NCBI RefSeq assembly: GCF_015291745.1
Contig: NZ_CP030059.1
Location: 2,073,501-2,137,500 of the forward strand
Direction of reading: 5' to 3'
Length of the DNA: 64,000 nucleotides
Source: Bradyrhizobium sp. CCBAU 53351
GTDB taxonomy: Bacteria > Pseudomonadota > Alphaproteobacteria > Rhizobiales > Xanthobacteraceae
Made by a program: the position numbers and the translations under genes. Each line of letters opens with the position of its first letter. The first letter of the stretch is position 1. The notes below the pieces were generated by a model. That model saw nothing but the letters and a program-made list of their open reading frames with translations, was not told where the DNA came from and ran no database searches. Below, in pieces: positions 42,107 through 50,382 of this stretch.

Positions 42107-42940
42107 ATGAATCTGCTCGATCCGCAAGGGCCCGTGGCTGCGGCCAACAGAACCATCCTGGTCGATTCCGTCTTCATCATGCTGGTGATCGTGGTGCCGA
42201 CCATTGTCGCGATCCTGGCCTTTGCGTTCTGGTTTCGCGCCTCCAACACCAAGGCGCGCTACCAGCCCGACTTCGTCTATTCCGGCCGCGTCGAGATGGT
42301 GGTGTGGTCGATCCCGGCGCTGACAGTGATCCTGCTCGGCGGCGTCGCCTGGATTGGCTCGCACCAGCTCGATCCCGCGGCACCGGTGCCGGGCACGGGC
42401 AGTCCGGTGCGCATCCAGGCCGTCTCGCTCGACTGGAAATGGCTGTTCATCTATCCCGACCAGCGCATTGCCACCGTCAACACGCTGACGGTGCCGGCCG
42501 GCGCTGAGCTGAATTTCCAGCTGACCTCGTCGAGCGTGATGAACACGTTCTTCATCCCGCAGCTCGGCAGCATGATCTACACCATGAACGGCATGGTGAC
42601 GAAGCTGAACCTGCGCGCCGACAACGAAGGCAAGCTGCAAGGGCTGTCGGCGCATTTTTCCGGCGACGGCTTTCCCGACATGATGTTCGACGTCAACGTG
42701 GTATCGCCGCTGGCTTTTCCCGAGTGGGTGGCGGGCACGGCGAAGACCGACGCGGTGCTGAACGAGGACAGCTACAGGAAGCTGATGCAGCAGGGCATCG
42801 AAAAGGGCAGGCCGGCCTACCGCCTCGAAGATCCGCGCCTGTTCGACCTGATCGCGACCCAGCACATTCCGCCGGGACCGGGGCCGGAGCTGATCTCCGA
42901 GGCCGGCCGTCCGCACAGTGGAGGCGTTGATGCTCGGTAA
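42107..42940 (+). CDS. cyoA: Cytochrome o ubiquinol oxidase subunit II
   Basis: A 277-residue subunit with two membrane helices (~18-42 and ~60-85) and a periplasmic cupredoxin domain. The Cu-A ligands (Cys-x3-Cys and His) are absent at [12 protein letters not shown], so this is a quinol and not a cytochrome c oxidase subunit. The family W-S-I-P-A and W-K-W-L-F-I-Y-P-D motifs are present. ATG 42107 gives N-L-L-D-P-Q-G-P; enteric CyoA has a lipoprotein signal with a Cys before this point, which is missing here (an upstream TAG at 42065 closes the frame). It is the first gene of cyoABCD, with an 11-nt overlap into cyoB. Confidence 0.9.
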   Translation: MNLLDPQGPVAAANRTILVDSVFIMLVIVVPTIVAILAFAFWFRASNTKARYQPDFVYSGRVEMVVWSIPALTVILLGGVAWIGSHQLDPAAPVPGTGSPVRIQAVSLDWKWLFIYPDQRIATVNTLTVPAGAELNFQLTSSSVMNTFFIPQLGSMIYTMNGMVTKLNLRADNEGKLQGLSAHFSGDGFPDMMFDVNVVSPLAFPEWVAGTAKTDAVLNEDSYRKLMQQGIEKGRPAYRLEDPRLFDLIATQHIPPGPGPELISEAGRPHSGGVDAR

Positions 42941-44930
42941 GCTCGACTGGTCCGCTATCCCGTTCGATCAGCCAATTCCGCTCGTCGCAGGCGCGATCGT
43001 GCTGGTCGCGATCCTCGGCGTGCTGGCCTGGGTCGTGGTGAAGGGGCATCTGCCATACCTCTGGCACGAATGGATCACCAGCGTCGATCACAAGCGGATC
43101 GGCGTGATGTACATTCTGCTGGCCTCGGTGATGCTGCTGCGCGGCGGCAGCGACGCCATCATGATGCGGATCCAGCAGGCGGTCGCCTATCAGTCGCAGG
43201 GCTACTTGCCGCCGGAGCATTACAACCAGATCTTCTCGGCCCACGGCACCATCATGATCTTTTTCGTGGCGATGCCGTTCGTGATCGGATTGATGAATCT
43301 CGTCGTGCCCCTCCAGCTCGGCGTGCGCGACGTCGCGTTCCCGACGCTCAATTCGGTCGGCTTCTGGCTGACCGCGACCGGCGCGTTGCTGGTCAACATG
43401 TCGCTCGTGATCGGTGAGTTCGCGCGCACCGGCTGGCTCGCCTTTCCGCCGCTGTCGGAATTGTCTTATTCACCGGGCGTCGGCGTCGATTATTACGCCT
43501 GGTCGCTGCAGATCTCCGGCGTCGGCACGCTGGTCGCCGGCATCAACCTCGTCACGACAGTGCTGAAGCTGCGCACCAAGGGCATGAACTATCTGCGCAT
43601 GCCGATGTTCTGCTGGACCACGCTCGCTTCGAACCTCCTCATCGTCGCGGCCTTTCCGATCCTCACGGCGACGCTCGCGATGCTGCTGCTCGACCGTTAC
43701 CTCGGCTTCCACTTTTTCACCAACGAAGCCGGCGGCAACGTCATGATGTTCATGAATTTGATCTGGGCCTGGGGACATCCCGAGGTCTACATCCTGGTGC
43801 TGCCCGCGTTCGGCATCTTCTCCGAGGTGGTCTCGACCTTCTCCGGCAAGGCGCTGTTCGGCTATCGTTCCATGGTGCTCGCGACCATGGCGATCTGCGT
43901 CATCTCCTTCATGGTCTGGCTGCACCATTTCTTCACGATGGGGGCGGGTCCCGACGTCAACGCCATCTTCGGCATCGCCAGCATGATCATCGCGATCCCG
44001 ACGGGGGTGAAGATCTACAATTGGCTGTTCACGATGTATGGCGGCCGCATCCGTTTCGCGACACCGATGCTGTGGTCGGTCGGCTTCATGGTCACCTTCA
44101 TCATCGGCGGATTGACGGGCGTCCTGCTGGCGGTGCCCCCGGCCGATTTCGTGCTTCACAACAGCATGTTCCTGGTGGCGCACTTCCACAACGTCATCAT
44201 CGGTGGCGTGCTGTTCGGGGCCTTCGCCGGCTTCGAATACTGGTTTCCGAAGGCGTTCGGTTTCCGCCTCGACGAGCGCTGGGGCAAGGCTGCGTTCTGG
44301 TTCACCTTCGTCGGCTTCTTCGTCACCTTCATGCCGCTTTACATCGTAGGCATGCTCGGCATGACCAGACGAATGCAGCATTACGACGTCGCGGCGTGGC
44401 GGCCCTGGATGATCGTTGCTGCAATCGGCATGGCGGTGCTGACGATCGGCGTGATCTGCCAGATCGTGCAGCTCGTGGTCAGCATCCGCAATCGCGAGGC
44501 GCTGCGCGACCGGACCGGCGATCCCTGGGACGGCCGCTCGCTGGAATGGGCGACCTCGTCGCCGCCGCCGGTGTTCAATTTCGCCTTCAATCCCGACGTG
44601 CGCGGCGAAGACGCCTATTGGGACATGAAAGCCCGCGCGCAGCAGCAATCGCTCGAGCATGACAAGCGCGAATATCGCGACATCGAAATGCCCCGGAATT
44701 CCCCAACCGGCTTTGTCTGCGCGTTCTTCGCCACTATCATGGGGTTTGCGCTGATCTGGCACATCTGGTGGATGGTGATCCTGGGAGGCCTCGGCGCATG
44801 GGCGACCTTCGTGGTGTTCGCCTGGCGGGACCATGACGAATACGTCATTCCGGCCGAGGAAGTCGCTGCGGTCGACCGCGTCAATCTCGAGGAGCGGCGC
44901 AGCCTCGTCAGCATGGCGGGGACGGTCTGA
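42930..44930 (+). CDS. cyoB: Cytochrome o ubiquinol oxidase subunit I
   Basis: A 666-residue heme-copper oxidase catalytic subunit with about 14-15 membrane helices. Key sites: heme ligand His in F-S-A-H-G-T, Cu-B/Tyr crosslink motif W-A-W-G-H-P-E-V-Y, paired His in W-L-H-H-F-F, K-channel region, and low-spin/high-spin heme His pair in A-H-F-H-N-V. It reduces O2 to water and pumps protons at the inner membrane. The start is ATG 42930 with GGAGGC upstream; a GTG at 42918 is also in frame. It is translationally coupled to cyoA and cyoC. Confidence 0.93.
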   Translation: MLGKLDWSAIPFDQPIPLVAGAIVLVAILGVLAWVVVKGHLPYLWHEWITSVDHKRIGVMYILLASVMLLRGGSDAIMMRIQQAVAYQSQGYLPPEHYNQIFSAHGTIMIFFVAMPFVIGLMNLVVPLQLGVRDVAFPTLNSVGFWLTATGALLVNMSLVIGEFARTGWLAFPPLSELSYSPGVGVDYYAWSLQISGVGTLVAGINLVTTVLKLRTKGMNYLRMPMFCWTTLASNLLIVAAFPILTATLAMLLLDRYLGFHFFTNEAGGNVMMFMNLIWAWGHPEVYILVLPAFGIFSEVVSTFSGKALFGYRSMVLATMAICVISFMVWLHHFFTMGAGPDVNAIFGIASMIIAIPTGVKIYNWLFTMYGGRIRFATPMLWSVGFMVTFIIGGLTGVLLAVPPADFVLHNSMFLVAHFHNVIIGGVLFGAFAGFEYWFPKAFGFRLDERWGKAAFWFTFVGFFVTFMPLYIVGMLGMTRRMQHYDVAAWRPWMIVAAIGMAVLTIGVICQIVQLVVSIRNREALRDRTGDPWDGRSLEWATSSPPPVFNFAFNPDVRGEDAYWDMKARAQQQSLEHDKREYRDIEMPRNSPTGFVCAFFATIMGFALIWHIWWMVILGGLGAWATFVVFAWRDHDEYVIPAEEVAAVDRVNLEERRSLVSMAGTV

Positions 44931-45571
44931 TGGCGATGATCGCGACCGCCGGCCACGCGCAGGCCGATCCCCATCACATCGGTGTGGTGATCGAGCATCC
45001 CGGTCCTGCGCCGAAGCGGATCGTGACCGCCTACGGCTTCTGGATCTTCCTGCTCTCGGACATCGTGATGTTCTCCTGCTTCTTCGCGGCCTATGCGGTG
45101 CTGGCTGGCCAGACCGCCGGCGGCCCCAAGGGCTCGGAGATTTTCGAGCAGAGGAACGTCGCGATCGAGACGGTCTGCCTGCTGCTGTCGAGCTTCACCT
45201 GCGGCATGGCCAGCATCGCGGCCGATATGCGCAACCGGTTCTGGTTCTATCTCGGCATGAGCGTGACCTGCGCGCTCGGGCTGATCTTCCTCGCCATCGA
45301 GTTCCGCGAATTCGCCGACCTCGTCGCGCGCGGCTTCGGTCCGTCGCGCAGCGCGTTCCTGACCGCGTTCTTCTCGCTGGTCGGCTGCCACGGCCTGCAC
45401 GTCTCCGCCGGCGTCTTGTGGCTGCTCACCATGATGGCCCAGGTCTTCGCAAAAGGCTTTCGCGCCGATGTCCTGCGCCGGGTGATGTGCTTTGCGTTGT
45501 TCTGGCACGCGCTCGATATCGTCTGGGTCGGGGTGTTCTCGGTCGTCTATTTGCTCGGGAGTGGCGCATGA
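44930..45571 (+). CDS. cyoC: Cytochrome o ubiquinol oxidase subunit III
   Basis: A 213-residue subunit with five predicted membrane helices, beginning after a soluble N-terminus (A-D-P-H-H-I-G-V-V-I-E-H). The family features G-F-W-I-F-L-L-S-D-I-V-M-F and F-F-S-L-V-G-C-H-G-L-H-V are clear. The start shares one base with the cyoB stop (TGATG). It stabilises the oxidase core. Confidence 0.9.
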   Translation: MAMIATAGHAQADPHHIGVVIEHPGPAPKRIVTAYGFWIFLLSDIVMFSCFFAAYAVLAGQTAGGPKGSEIFEQRNVAIETVCLLLSSFTCGMASIAADMRNRFWFYLGMSVTCALGLIFLAIEFREFADLVARGFGPSRSAFLTAFFSLVGCHGLHVSAGVLWLLTMMAQVFAKGFRADVLRRVMCFALFWHALDIVWVGVFSVVYLLGSGA

Positions 45572-45948
45572 GCGATCAATCGCACATCGGACACGACCTC
45601 GCGCCGGGTGAGGAAGAGCAACACAGTGTCGGGACCCGAATCCTCGGTTACGTCATCGGGCTCGTACTTGCGCTGCTGCTCACGGCGACATCGTTCTTCA
45701 TCGCGGGCACTGATCTGGTCTGGCAGCCCTCGATTCCCGTTGCGCTCATCGTGCTGGCGATCGCGCAGATGGGCGTGCATCTGGTGTTCTTCCTGCACAT
45801 CACGACCGGCCCCGACAACACCAACAACGTGCTGGCGCTGGCCTTCGGATTGCTGGTGGTCTTCCTCGTGGTCGGGGGCACGGTCTGGATCATGGCGCAT
45901 CTGAACGCCAACATGCCGCCGATGGACCAGATCATGATGCGGCACTAG
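45568..45948 (+). CDS. cyoD: Cytochrome o ubiquinol oxidase subunit IV
   Basis: A 126-residue protein with three membrane helices and the CyoD pattern R-I-L-G-Y-V-I-G-L-V-L and M-G-V-H-L-V-F-F-L-H-I. ATG 45568 overlaps the cyoC stop (ATGA). It is an assembly/stability subunit and the last gene of the operon; no cyoE heme O synthase follows in this window. Confidence 0.9.
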   Translation: MSDQSHIGHDLAPGEEEQHSVGTRILGYVIGLVLALLLTATSFFIAGTDLVWQPSIPVALIVLAIAQMGVHLVFFLHITTGPDNTNNVLALAFGLLVVFLVVGGTVWIMAHLNANMPPMDQIMMRH

Positions 45949-45971
45949 CGCGCGAGGACGTAAGGCCGCCC

Positions 45972-46040
45972 AAAAAGAAGAGCCGCTTGTTGTGACAAGC
46001 GGCCCAAGTCTAGGGAGGAAACGCCCAAGCAAAGACAATC
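45972..46040 (-). ncRNA. Candidate trans-acting small RNA, MmgR/alpha-r8-like, with intrinsic terminator
   Basis: Read on the minus strand, the region gives a 5' single-stranded part and a weak stem presenting the anti-Shine-Dalgarno-like segment TTTCCTCCC. A strong hairpin follows, GCCGCTTGT-loop-ACAAGCGGC (46003 down to 45982), directly followed by TCTTCTTTTTG, an intrinsic terminator. This order resembles the MmgR/alpha-r8 small RNA family that tunes polyhydroxybutyrate storage in Sinorhizobium. Family membership is from memory of the motif, not from a model search. Alternatively the hairpin only terminates the minus-strand nuclease gene 175 nt upstream. Confidence 0.5.
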
Positions 46041-46066
46041 CAATGAGGATCGTCCGCCAAGGAAAC

Positions 46067-46088
46067 GCATGCGCAAGCGCTTGCGTAT
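46067..46088. promoter_or_regulatory. Long palindrome upstream of the small-RNA candidate
   Basis: The core CGCAAGCGCTTGCG (46071-46084) is perfectly self-complementary, and near-symmetric flanks (CATG...TATG) extend it. It lies about 30-45 nt upstream of the estimated 5' end of the minus-strand RNA and downstream of the nuclease gene. It could be a regulator site for the RNA promoter; no factor is identified. Confidence 0.35.
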
Positions 46089-46176
46089 GTTCATAAGTGC
46101 AGCAACTCGCGAAGGAGTTCAATTCCGGATCAATACGGTCCCGGACTACCACTCACGGATGCGTGAGCGGGTTTGT

Positions 46177-46965
46177 TCACTTCGGCCGGCGGCAATTATA
46201 GGCCTTGCGGAAGCCGGCCGCCTGGGCGTCGTCCTCCGAGCAGAACCAGCGGTCCGGTTTGGTGGTCGCCGGGTAGCTCGGGCAACCCCGCAAATGATAG
46301 ATGCCGATATTGCCGGTAACGCGCGCGCGCACCGCAAGCTTGCCCTTGATGCTGCAGCTCGGCGGCATCGTCAGCTCCTCCGGGAACAGCGCGGCGCGAA
46401 TCTCCTTGTCGCGGTCCTGGCGGCAGGCCGCGCCCAGCAGTGCGCCGTCCTTCTTGCCGGCGCGGAAGTCTTGCGGTGCAACAAAGCAGCCTTTCCAGAT
46501 TCCGGCCGAGGCCGTCCTGGCTTCGCCTGCCGCCGGCTTGACGTTCGCCTTGATCGGCTCCCGCGCGATGGCAAAGCCGAGCTTGATCAGATGCTCGTTC
46601 AGCGTCGACTTGTCGCCCTCGGCCGTGCAGATCGCCCGGTGCCGCTTGCCGAAGCTTTTCTCCGGCCCGACATCGTCACAGCGCACGGGCCGCTTGTTGA
46701 TCAGCTTGGCCAGCTGGTCCCGCGCATCGATGCCGCAGGTCCAGGGATCGGCATGATCGTCGATGCAGACCTGGTCCAACTCGGGCGCGTCGACGCCGTC
46801 GAGCCGGTAGGTGACGTCGCCGAGCTGGATCGAGTTGCCGTCGCGCACCGTCGCGGCGGCGGTCAGCGCGGAGGCCGGCTGGGACGACGCCAGGAATCCG
46901 GACAAGGCGAAGAAACAAAGAAGCGCAAACGCGCGGGCGGCGGCAAAGACATTTCGGAAGGACAT
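46177..46965 (-). CDS. Exported thermonuclease-like (SNase-fold) protein
   Basis: A 262-residue protein with a signal peptide (cleavage after A-S-A near 33). A staphylococcal-nuclease-like domain (~35-150) opens [26 protein letters not shown], with R-H-R-A-I-C and [12 protein letters not shown]-terminal part with [26 protein letters not shown] resembles the short cysteine-containing domain of other thermonuclease-type proteins. Nuclease activity is not certain because not all catalytic residues can be assigned. Confidence 0.78.
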   Translation of the reverse strand: MSFRNVFAAARAFALLCFFALSGFLASSQPASALTAAATVRDGNSIQLGDVTYRLDGVDAPELDQVCIDDHADPWTCGIDARDQLAKLINKRPVRCDDVGPEKSFGKRHRAICTAEGDKSTLNEHLIKLGFAIAREPIKANVKPAAGEARTASAGIWKGCFVAPQDFRAGKKDGALLGAACRQDRDKEIRAALFPEELTMPPSCSIKGKLAVRARVTGNIGIYHLRGCPSYPATTKPDRWFCSEDDAQAAGFRKAYNCRRPK

Positions 46966-47166
46966 AAGGTCTCGCTATCGATGGCTCGGACCGCCTGTTC
47001 CTAGCATCCAGATGTGGCGATACCAATGGTCTGCGCCCTGCGAAGTGCGACATTCCGGCCTCGCGGCTTTACTCCCCGGCCGCTCTGATCCTATCGTTCG
47101 CGGAGCTTGCGAACCGTGCAGGCCGAATCGCCCGGTAAGCGGCGAGGGCGGGAGGACAAGGTTGCG

Positions 47167-48765
47167 ATGAAAGACCCCGTGGACGTCCTGATCATCGGCG
47201 CCGGCGCTTCGGGCGCGGCGGTGGCGTGGTCGCTGGCCGAGACCAAGATGCACATTCTCTGCCTGGAGCAGGGCGGCTGGATGAACCCGGCTGAATATCC
47301 GAGCACGGGCCGGGACTGGGAGGCCAAATTCTACGGCGAATGGTCGTCGAGCCCGAACGTGCGTGGCCGGCCCGAGGACTATCCCATCAACGACGACAAT
47401 TCGCCCATCAAGGTCGTCAACTACAATGCGGTTGGCGGTTCGACCGTGATGTACACCGCGCATTGGCCGCGGCTGCATCCCTCCGATTTCAAGGTGAAGA
47501 CGCTGGACGGCGTCGCCGACGACTGGCCGATCGACTACGACGCCCTGACCCCGTTCTTCGAGGAGAACGATCGCATGATGGGCACGTCAGGCCTCTCGGG
47601 CGATCCGCTCTCGCCGCTGACGCATCCGCCGATGCCGCCACAGCCGATGGGATTGTCCGGCGCCATCATCGGCAAGACCATGAACCAGCTCGGCTGGCAC
47701 TGGTGGCCGTCGGACACGACGGTCGCGACGATGGACTATGAGGGGCGGGCGCGTTGTATCAATCTCGGCCATTGCACGCCGGCCTGCGCGCAAGGCGCGA
47801 AGTCGTCCACCGACATCACCTATTGGCCGCATGCGATCCGCGCCGGCGTCGAGTTGCGCACCCATTGCCGGGTGCGCGAGATCACCACCGACGAGAACGG
47901 CATGGCCTCGGGCGTGGTCTATTACGACAAGGATGGCGTCGAGCAGTTCCAGCCCGCGCATGTCGTCATCATCGCCTGCAACGGCGTCGGCACGCCCCGC
48001 CTGCTGCTCAACTCGAAATCAAACCGCTTCCCGAACGGCCTTGCCAATTCATCCGGCCTCGTCGGCAAGAATCTGATGTTCCATCCCTACGCGCAGATCT
48101 ACGGCTATGTGAAGGAGCCGACCGATAGCAACCGCGCGCCGCCGACCTGCCTCTGGAGCAAGGAATGGTACGACACCGACCTGTCGCGCGGCTTCGTGCG
48201 CGGCTACGGCGTGCAGTTCGTGCGCGGCGCCGGGCCGGTGTTTGAGGCCGTCGTCAGCGAGCAGAAGGGCATTTTGCCGTGGGGCGAGGATCATCACCGC
48301 GTTTTCCGCAAGCTCAACGGCCATCGTCTCGGTTTCTCCGCGATCTGCGAGGATTTGCCGGAGGAGCACAACCAGGTCACGCTCGATCCGGTCCTGAAGG
48401 ACAGCCACGGCATCCCGGCGCCGAAGATCGACTACACGATCAGTGAGAACAGCCGGAAGATGATGGAGCACGCACTCACCCGCGGGCGGGAGGTGCTCGA
48501 GGCCGCTGGTGCGACCGATATCTGCATCAACTCGCCGATCCCGTGGGGCGGATGGCATCTGCTCGGCACCGCGCGGATGGGCACCGACCCGGAGCGCTCC
48601 GTGGTCAACGAATGGGGCCGCTCGCACGACGTCAAGAACCTCTTCATCGTCGACGGCAGCATCTTCGTAACATCGGGCGGGGTGAACCCGACCTCCACCA
48701 TCCAGGCTCTCGCGCTGTACATTGCCGACCAGATGAAGCAGCGCCTGACCAATTTGTTCGATTGA
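47167..48765 (+). CDS. GMC-family FAD oxidoreductase, large subunit
   Basis: A 532-residue GMC oxidoreductase. An N-terminal FAD motif I-I-G-A-G-A-S-G-A-A-V is near residue 12, followed by V-G-G-S-T-V-M-Y and a Cys-rich C-I-N-L-G-H-C-T-P-A-C segment near 200. The C-terminal H-L-L-G-T-A-R-M-G-T-D-P and V-D-G-S-I-F-V-T-S-G-G-V-N-P-T-S-T-I-Q-A carry the catalytic His/Asn region. Together with the next gene it resembles gluconate/2-keto-gluconate or polyol dehydrogenase complexes that feed electrons to cytochromes. No cytochrome subunit follows. ATG 47167 was chosen after AAGG. Confidence 0.85.
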   Translation: MKDPVDVLIIGAGASGAAVAWSLAETKMHILCLEQGGWMNPAEYPSTGRDWEAKFYGEWSSSPNVRGRPEDYPINDDNSPIKVVNYNAVGGSTVMYTAHWPRLHPSDFKVKTLDGVADDWPIDYDALTPFFEENDRMMGTSGLSGDPLSPLTHPPMPPQPMGLSGAIIGKTMNQLGWHWWPSDTTVATMDYEGRARCINLGHCTPACAQGAKSSTDITYWPHAIRAGVELRTHCRVREITTDENGMASGVVYYDKDGVEQFQPAHVVIIACNGVGTPRLLLNSKSNRFPNGLANSSGLVGKNLMFHPYAQIYGYVKEPTDSNRAPPTCLWSKEWYDTDLSRGFVRGYGVQFVRGAGPVFEAVVSEQKGILPWGEDHHRVFRKLNGHRLGFSAICEDLPEEHNQVTLDPVLKDSHGIPAPKIDYTISENSRKMMEHALTRGREVLEAAGATDICINSPIPWGGWHLLGTARMGTDPERSVVNEWGRSHDVKNLFIVDGSIFVTSGGVNPTSTIQALALYIADQMKQRLTNLFD

Positions 48766-48772
48766 GGCCGTC

Positions 48773-49222
48773 ATGTCCGCAGATAATCAACTGACGCCGC
48801 GGCAGCGCGATGACCTCCGTATCATCGCCGCGATGATCATTCCCGCCAGCGATGAATACAAGGTGCCCGGCGCCGACGATGCGGCAATCCAGGCCGACAT
48901 TCTGGCAACGCTCGGCCGTGACACCGGGCTGGTGGCCGCAGCGCTCGATCACCTGGCGCGGCTCGCGGGGATGCCATTTGCCGACCTCGAGCCCACCGCG
49001 CGCGACGGCGTCGCGCAGGAGTTCCGTAAGCACGGCGGCGCTGCTGCGGCGACGCTCGTCCGCGTCGTCCTGCAATGCTATTACCGCGACGACCGCGTGC
49101 TGCGCTCGCTCGGGCTCGAGCTGCGTGCGCCGTTCCCCAAGGGCTATGTGCTGCCTGACGGTGACTGGTCGCTGCTCGATCCGGTCAAGGCAAGAGGCGG
49201 CTCGCTAAGGCGGGCGCCCTAG
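48773..49222 (+). CDS. Gluconate 2-dehydrogenase subunit 3-like small subunit
   Basis: A 149-residue helical protein, L-T-P-R-Q-R-D-D-L-R-I-I-A-A-M-I-I-P-A-S, with L-L-x-R-V-V-L-Q-C-Y-Y-R-D-D near 95 and G-Y-V-L-P-D-G-D-W near the end, as in small subunits of GMC dehydrogenases. It starts 7 nt after the large subunit. Typical members carry a twin-arginine signal to export the complex; none is visible here, suggesting cytoplasmic location or another route. Confidence 0.72.
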   Translation: MSADNQLTPRQRDDLRIIAAMIIPASDEYKVPGADDAAIQADILATLGRDTGLVAAALDHLARLAGMPFADLEPTARDGVAQEFRKHGGAAAATLVRVVLQCYYRDDRVLRSLGLELRAPFPKGYVLPDGDWSLLDPVKARGGSLRRAP

Positions 49223-49303
49223 CCATCTGGGCAGTCCAGCCCTGCGCACCTTGCGCGGCAGGGAACAGGCCACCATCTGTGTGAGCCTTCAAGGACTCTT
49301 GCC

Positions 49304-50323
49304 ATGCTGGATTTCACCTCAGATATCGTCGATGACGCACCGTCATCGCGAACGGCGGCGGCTGCTCCGGTCGATGACGGAACGCTGCTGGACGCCTATT
49401 CCAATGCCGTGATCGACGTGACCGACCGCGTCGGCCCTGCGGTCGTGCGGGTCGAGACCGGGCCCAAGGTGCCTGATAGACGCGAGCGCGGCGGGCTCGG
49501 CTCGGGCATCGTGATCTCGCCTGATGGCCTCGTGCTCACCAACAGCCACGTGGTCGGCACGTCCAAGGAGATCCGGCTGCGCGATGTCGAGGGCCATGTC
49601 GGCGAGGCCCAGGTGCTCGGTGTCGATCCCGATACCGACCTTGCGCTGCTGCGCGCCAACGGCGCGCGCCATCTGCCCTATGCCTCGCTCGGCAATTCCA
49701 AGAGCTTGCGGCGCGGCCAGCTGGTGATCGCCATCGGCAATCCGCTCGGCTTCGAATCGACCGTCACCGCCGGCGTGGTGTCCGCGCTCGGTCGCTCGAT
49801 CCGCTCGGTGAGCGGCCGCACCATCGAGGACGTGATCCAGACCGACGCCGCGCTCAATCCCGGCAATTCCGGCGGACCGCTGGTGTCGTCGCATGCCGAG
49901 GTGATCGGCATCAACACCGCCATCATCAACGGGGCGCAGGGCATCTGCTTCGCTGTCGCCAGCAACACCGCGCAATTCGTGCTGTCGGAGATCATCCGCC
50001 ACGGCTATGTCCGCCGCGCCTATATCGGCGTCGCCGGGCAGACCGCGCCGGTGCCGCGGCGGCACGCGGTCGCGGCCGGCGTCGAGAACAAGATGGGCGC
50101 GCTTCTGATGCAGATCGAGCCGGATGGACCTGCGGCAAAGGCGGGCCTGCTGCCCGGCGACGTCGTGATCAGGCTCGACGGCGTCGAGATCAACGGCGTC
50201 GACGATCTGATCCGCGTGCTCGACCGCGACCGGATCGGCCGGCGGCTCGCCATGGACGTGCTGCGGCTCGGCCGACTGCGGGCGATCGATATCGATCCCG
50301 TAGAGCGGAAGCCCGCCCGCTAG
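49304..50323 (+). CDS. HtrA/DegP-like serine protease with one PDZ domain, no signal peptide
   Basis: A 339-residue S1C protease. The catalytic triad is visible: His in T-N-S-H-V-V (~81), Asp in D-P-D-T-D-L-A-L-L (~109) and Ser in N-P-G-N-S-G-G-P-L (~187). One PDZ domain follows (~235-325) with P-A-A-K-A-G-L-L-P-G-D-V-V. The N-terminus is acidic and hydrophilic with no export signal or membrane helix, unlike DegP, DegQ and DegS. Either the protease is cytoplasmic or a short upstream extension is missing; I see none in frame with a ribosome site. Confidence 0.85.
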   Translation: MLDFTSDIVDDAPSSRTAAAAPVDDGTLLDAYSNAVIDVTDRVGPAVVRVETGPKVPDRRERGGLGSGIVISPDGLVLTNSHVVGTSKEIRLRDVEGHVGEAQVLGVDPDTDLALLRANGARHLPYASLGNSKSLRRGQLVIAIGNPLGFESTVTAGVVSALGRSIRSVSGRTIEDVIQTDAALNPGNSGGPLVSSHAEVIGINTAIINGAQGICFAVASNTAQFVLSEIIRHGYVRRAYIGVAGQTAPVPRRHAVAAGVENKMGALLMQIEPDGPAAKAGLLPGDVVIRLDGVEINGVDDLIRVLDRDRIGRRLAMDVLRLGRLRAIDIDPVERKPAR

Positions 50324-50338
50324 CGTCCGACGGGCGAG

Positions 50339-50365
50339 GCGAGGTATGACTTTGTCATGCCTCGC
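50339..50365 (+). terminator. Hairpin after the HtrA-like gene
   Basis: GCGAGGTATGAC, loop TTT, then GTCATGCCTCGC form a 12-bp stem with one wobble pair. It starts 16 nt after the protease stop and is followed only by TTTCGG. It fits a weak terminator or mRNA 3'-end stabiliser ahead of the next gene at 50383. Confidence 0.5.
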
Positions 50366-50382
50366 TTTCGGACACCCGCCGC

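Noticed and set aside
46129..46144. TTCAATTCCGGATCAA as a further FixK box
   Set aside because: The left half is TTCA and not TTGA, so the dyad consensus is not met.
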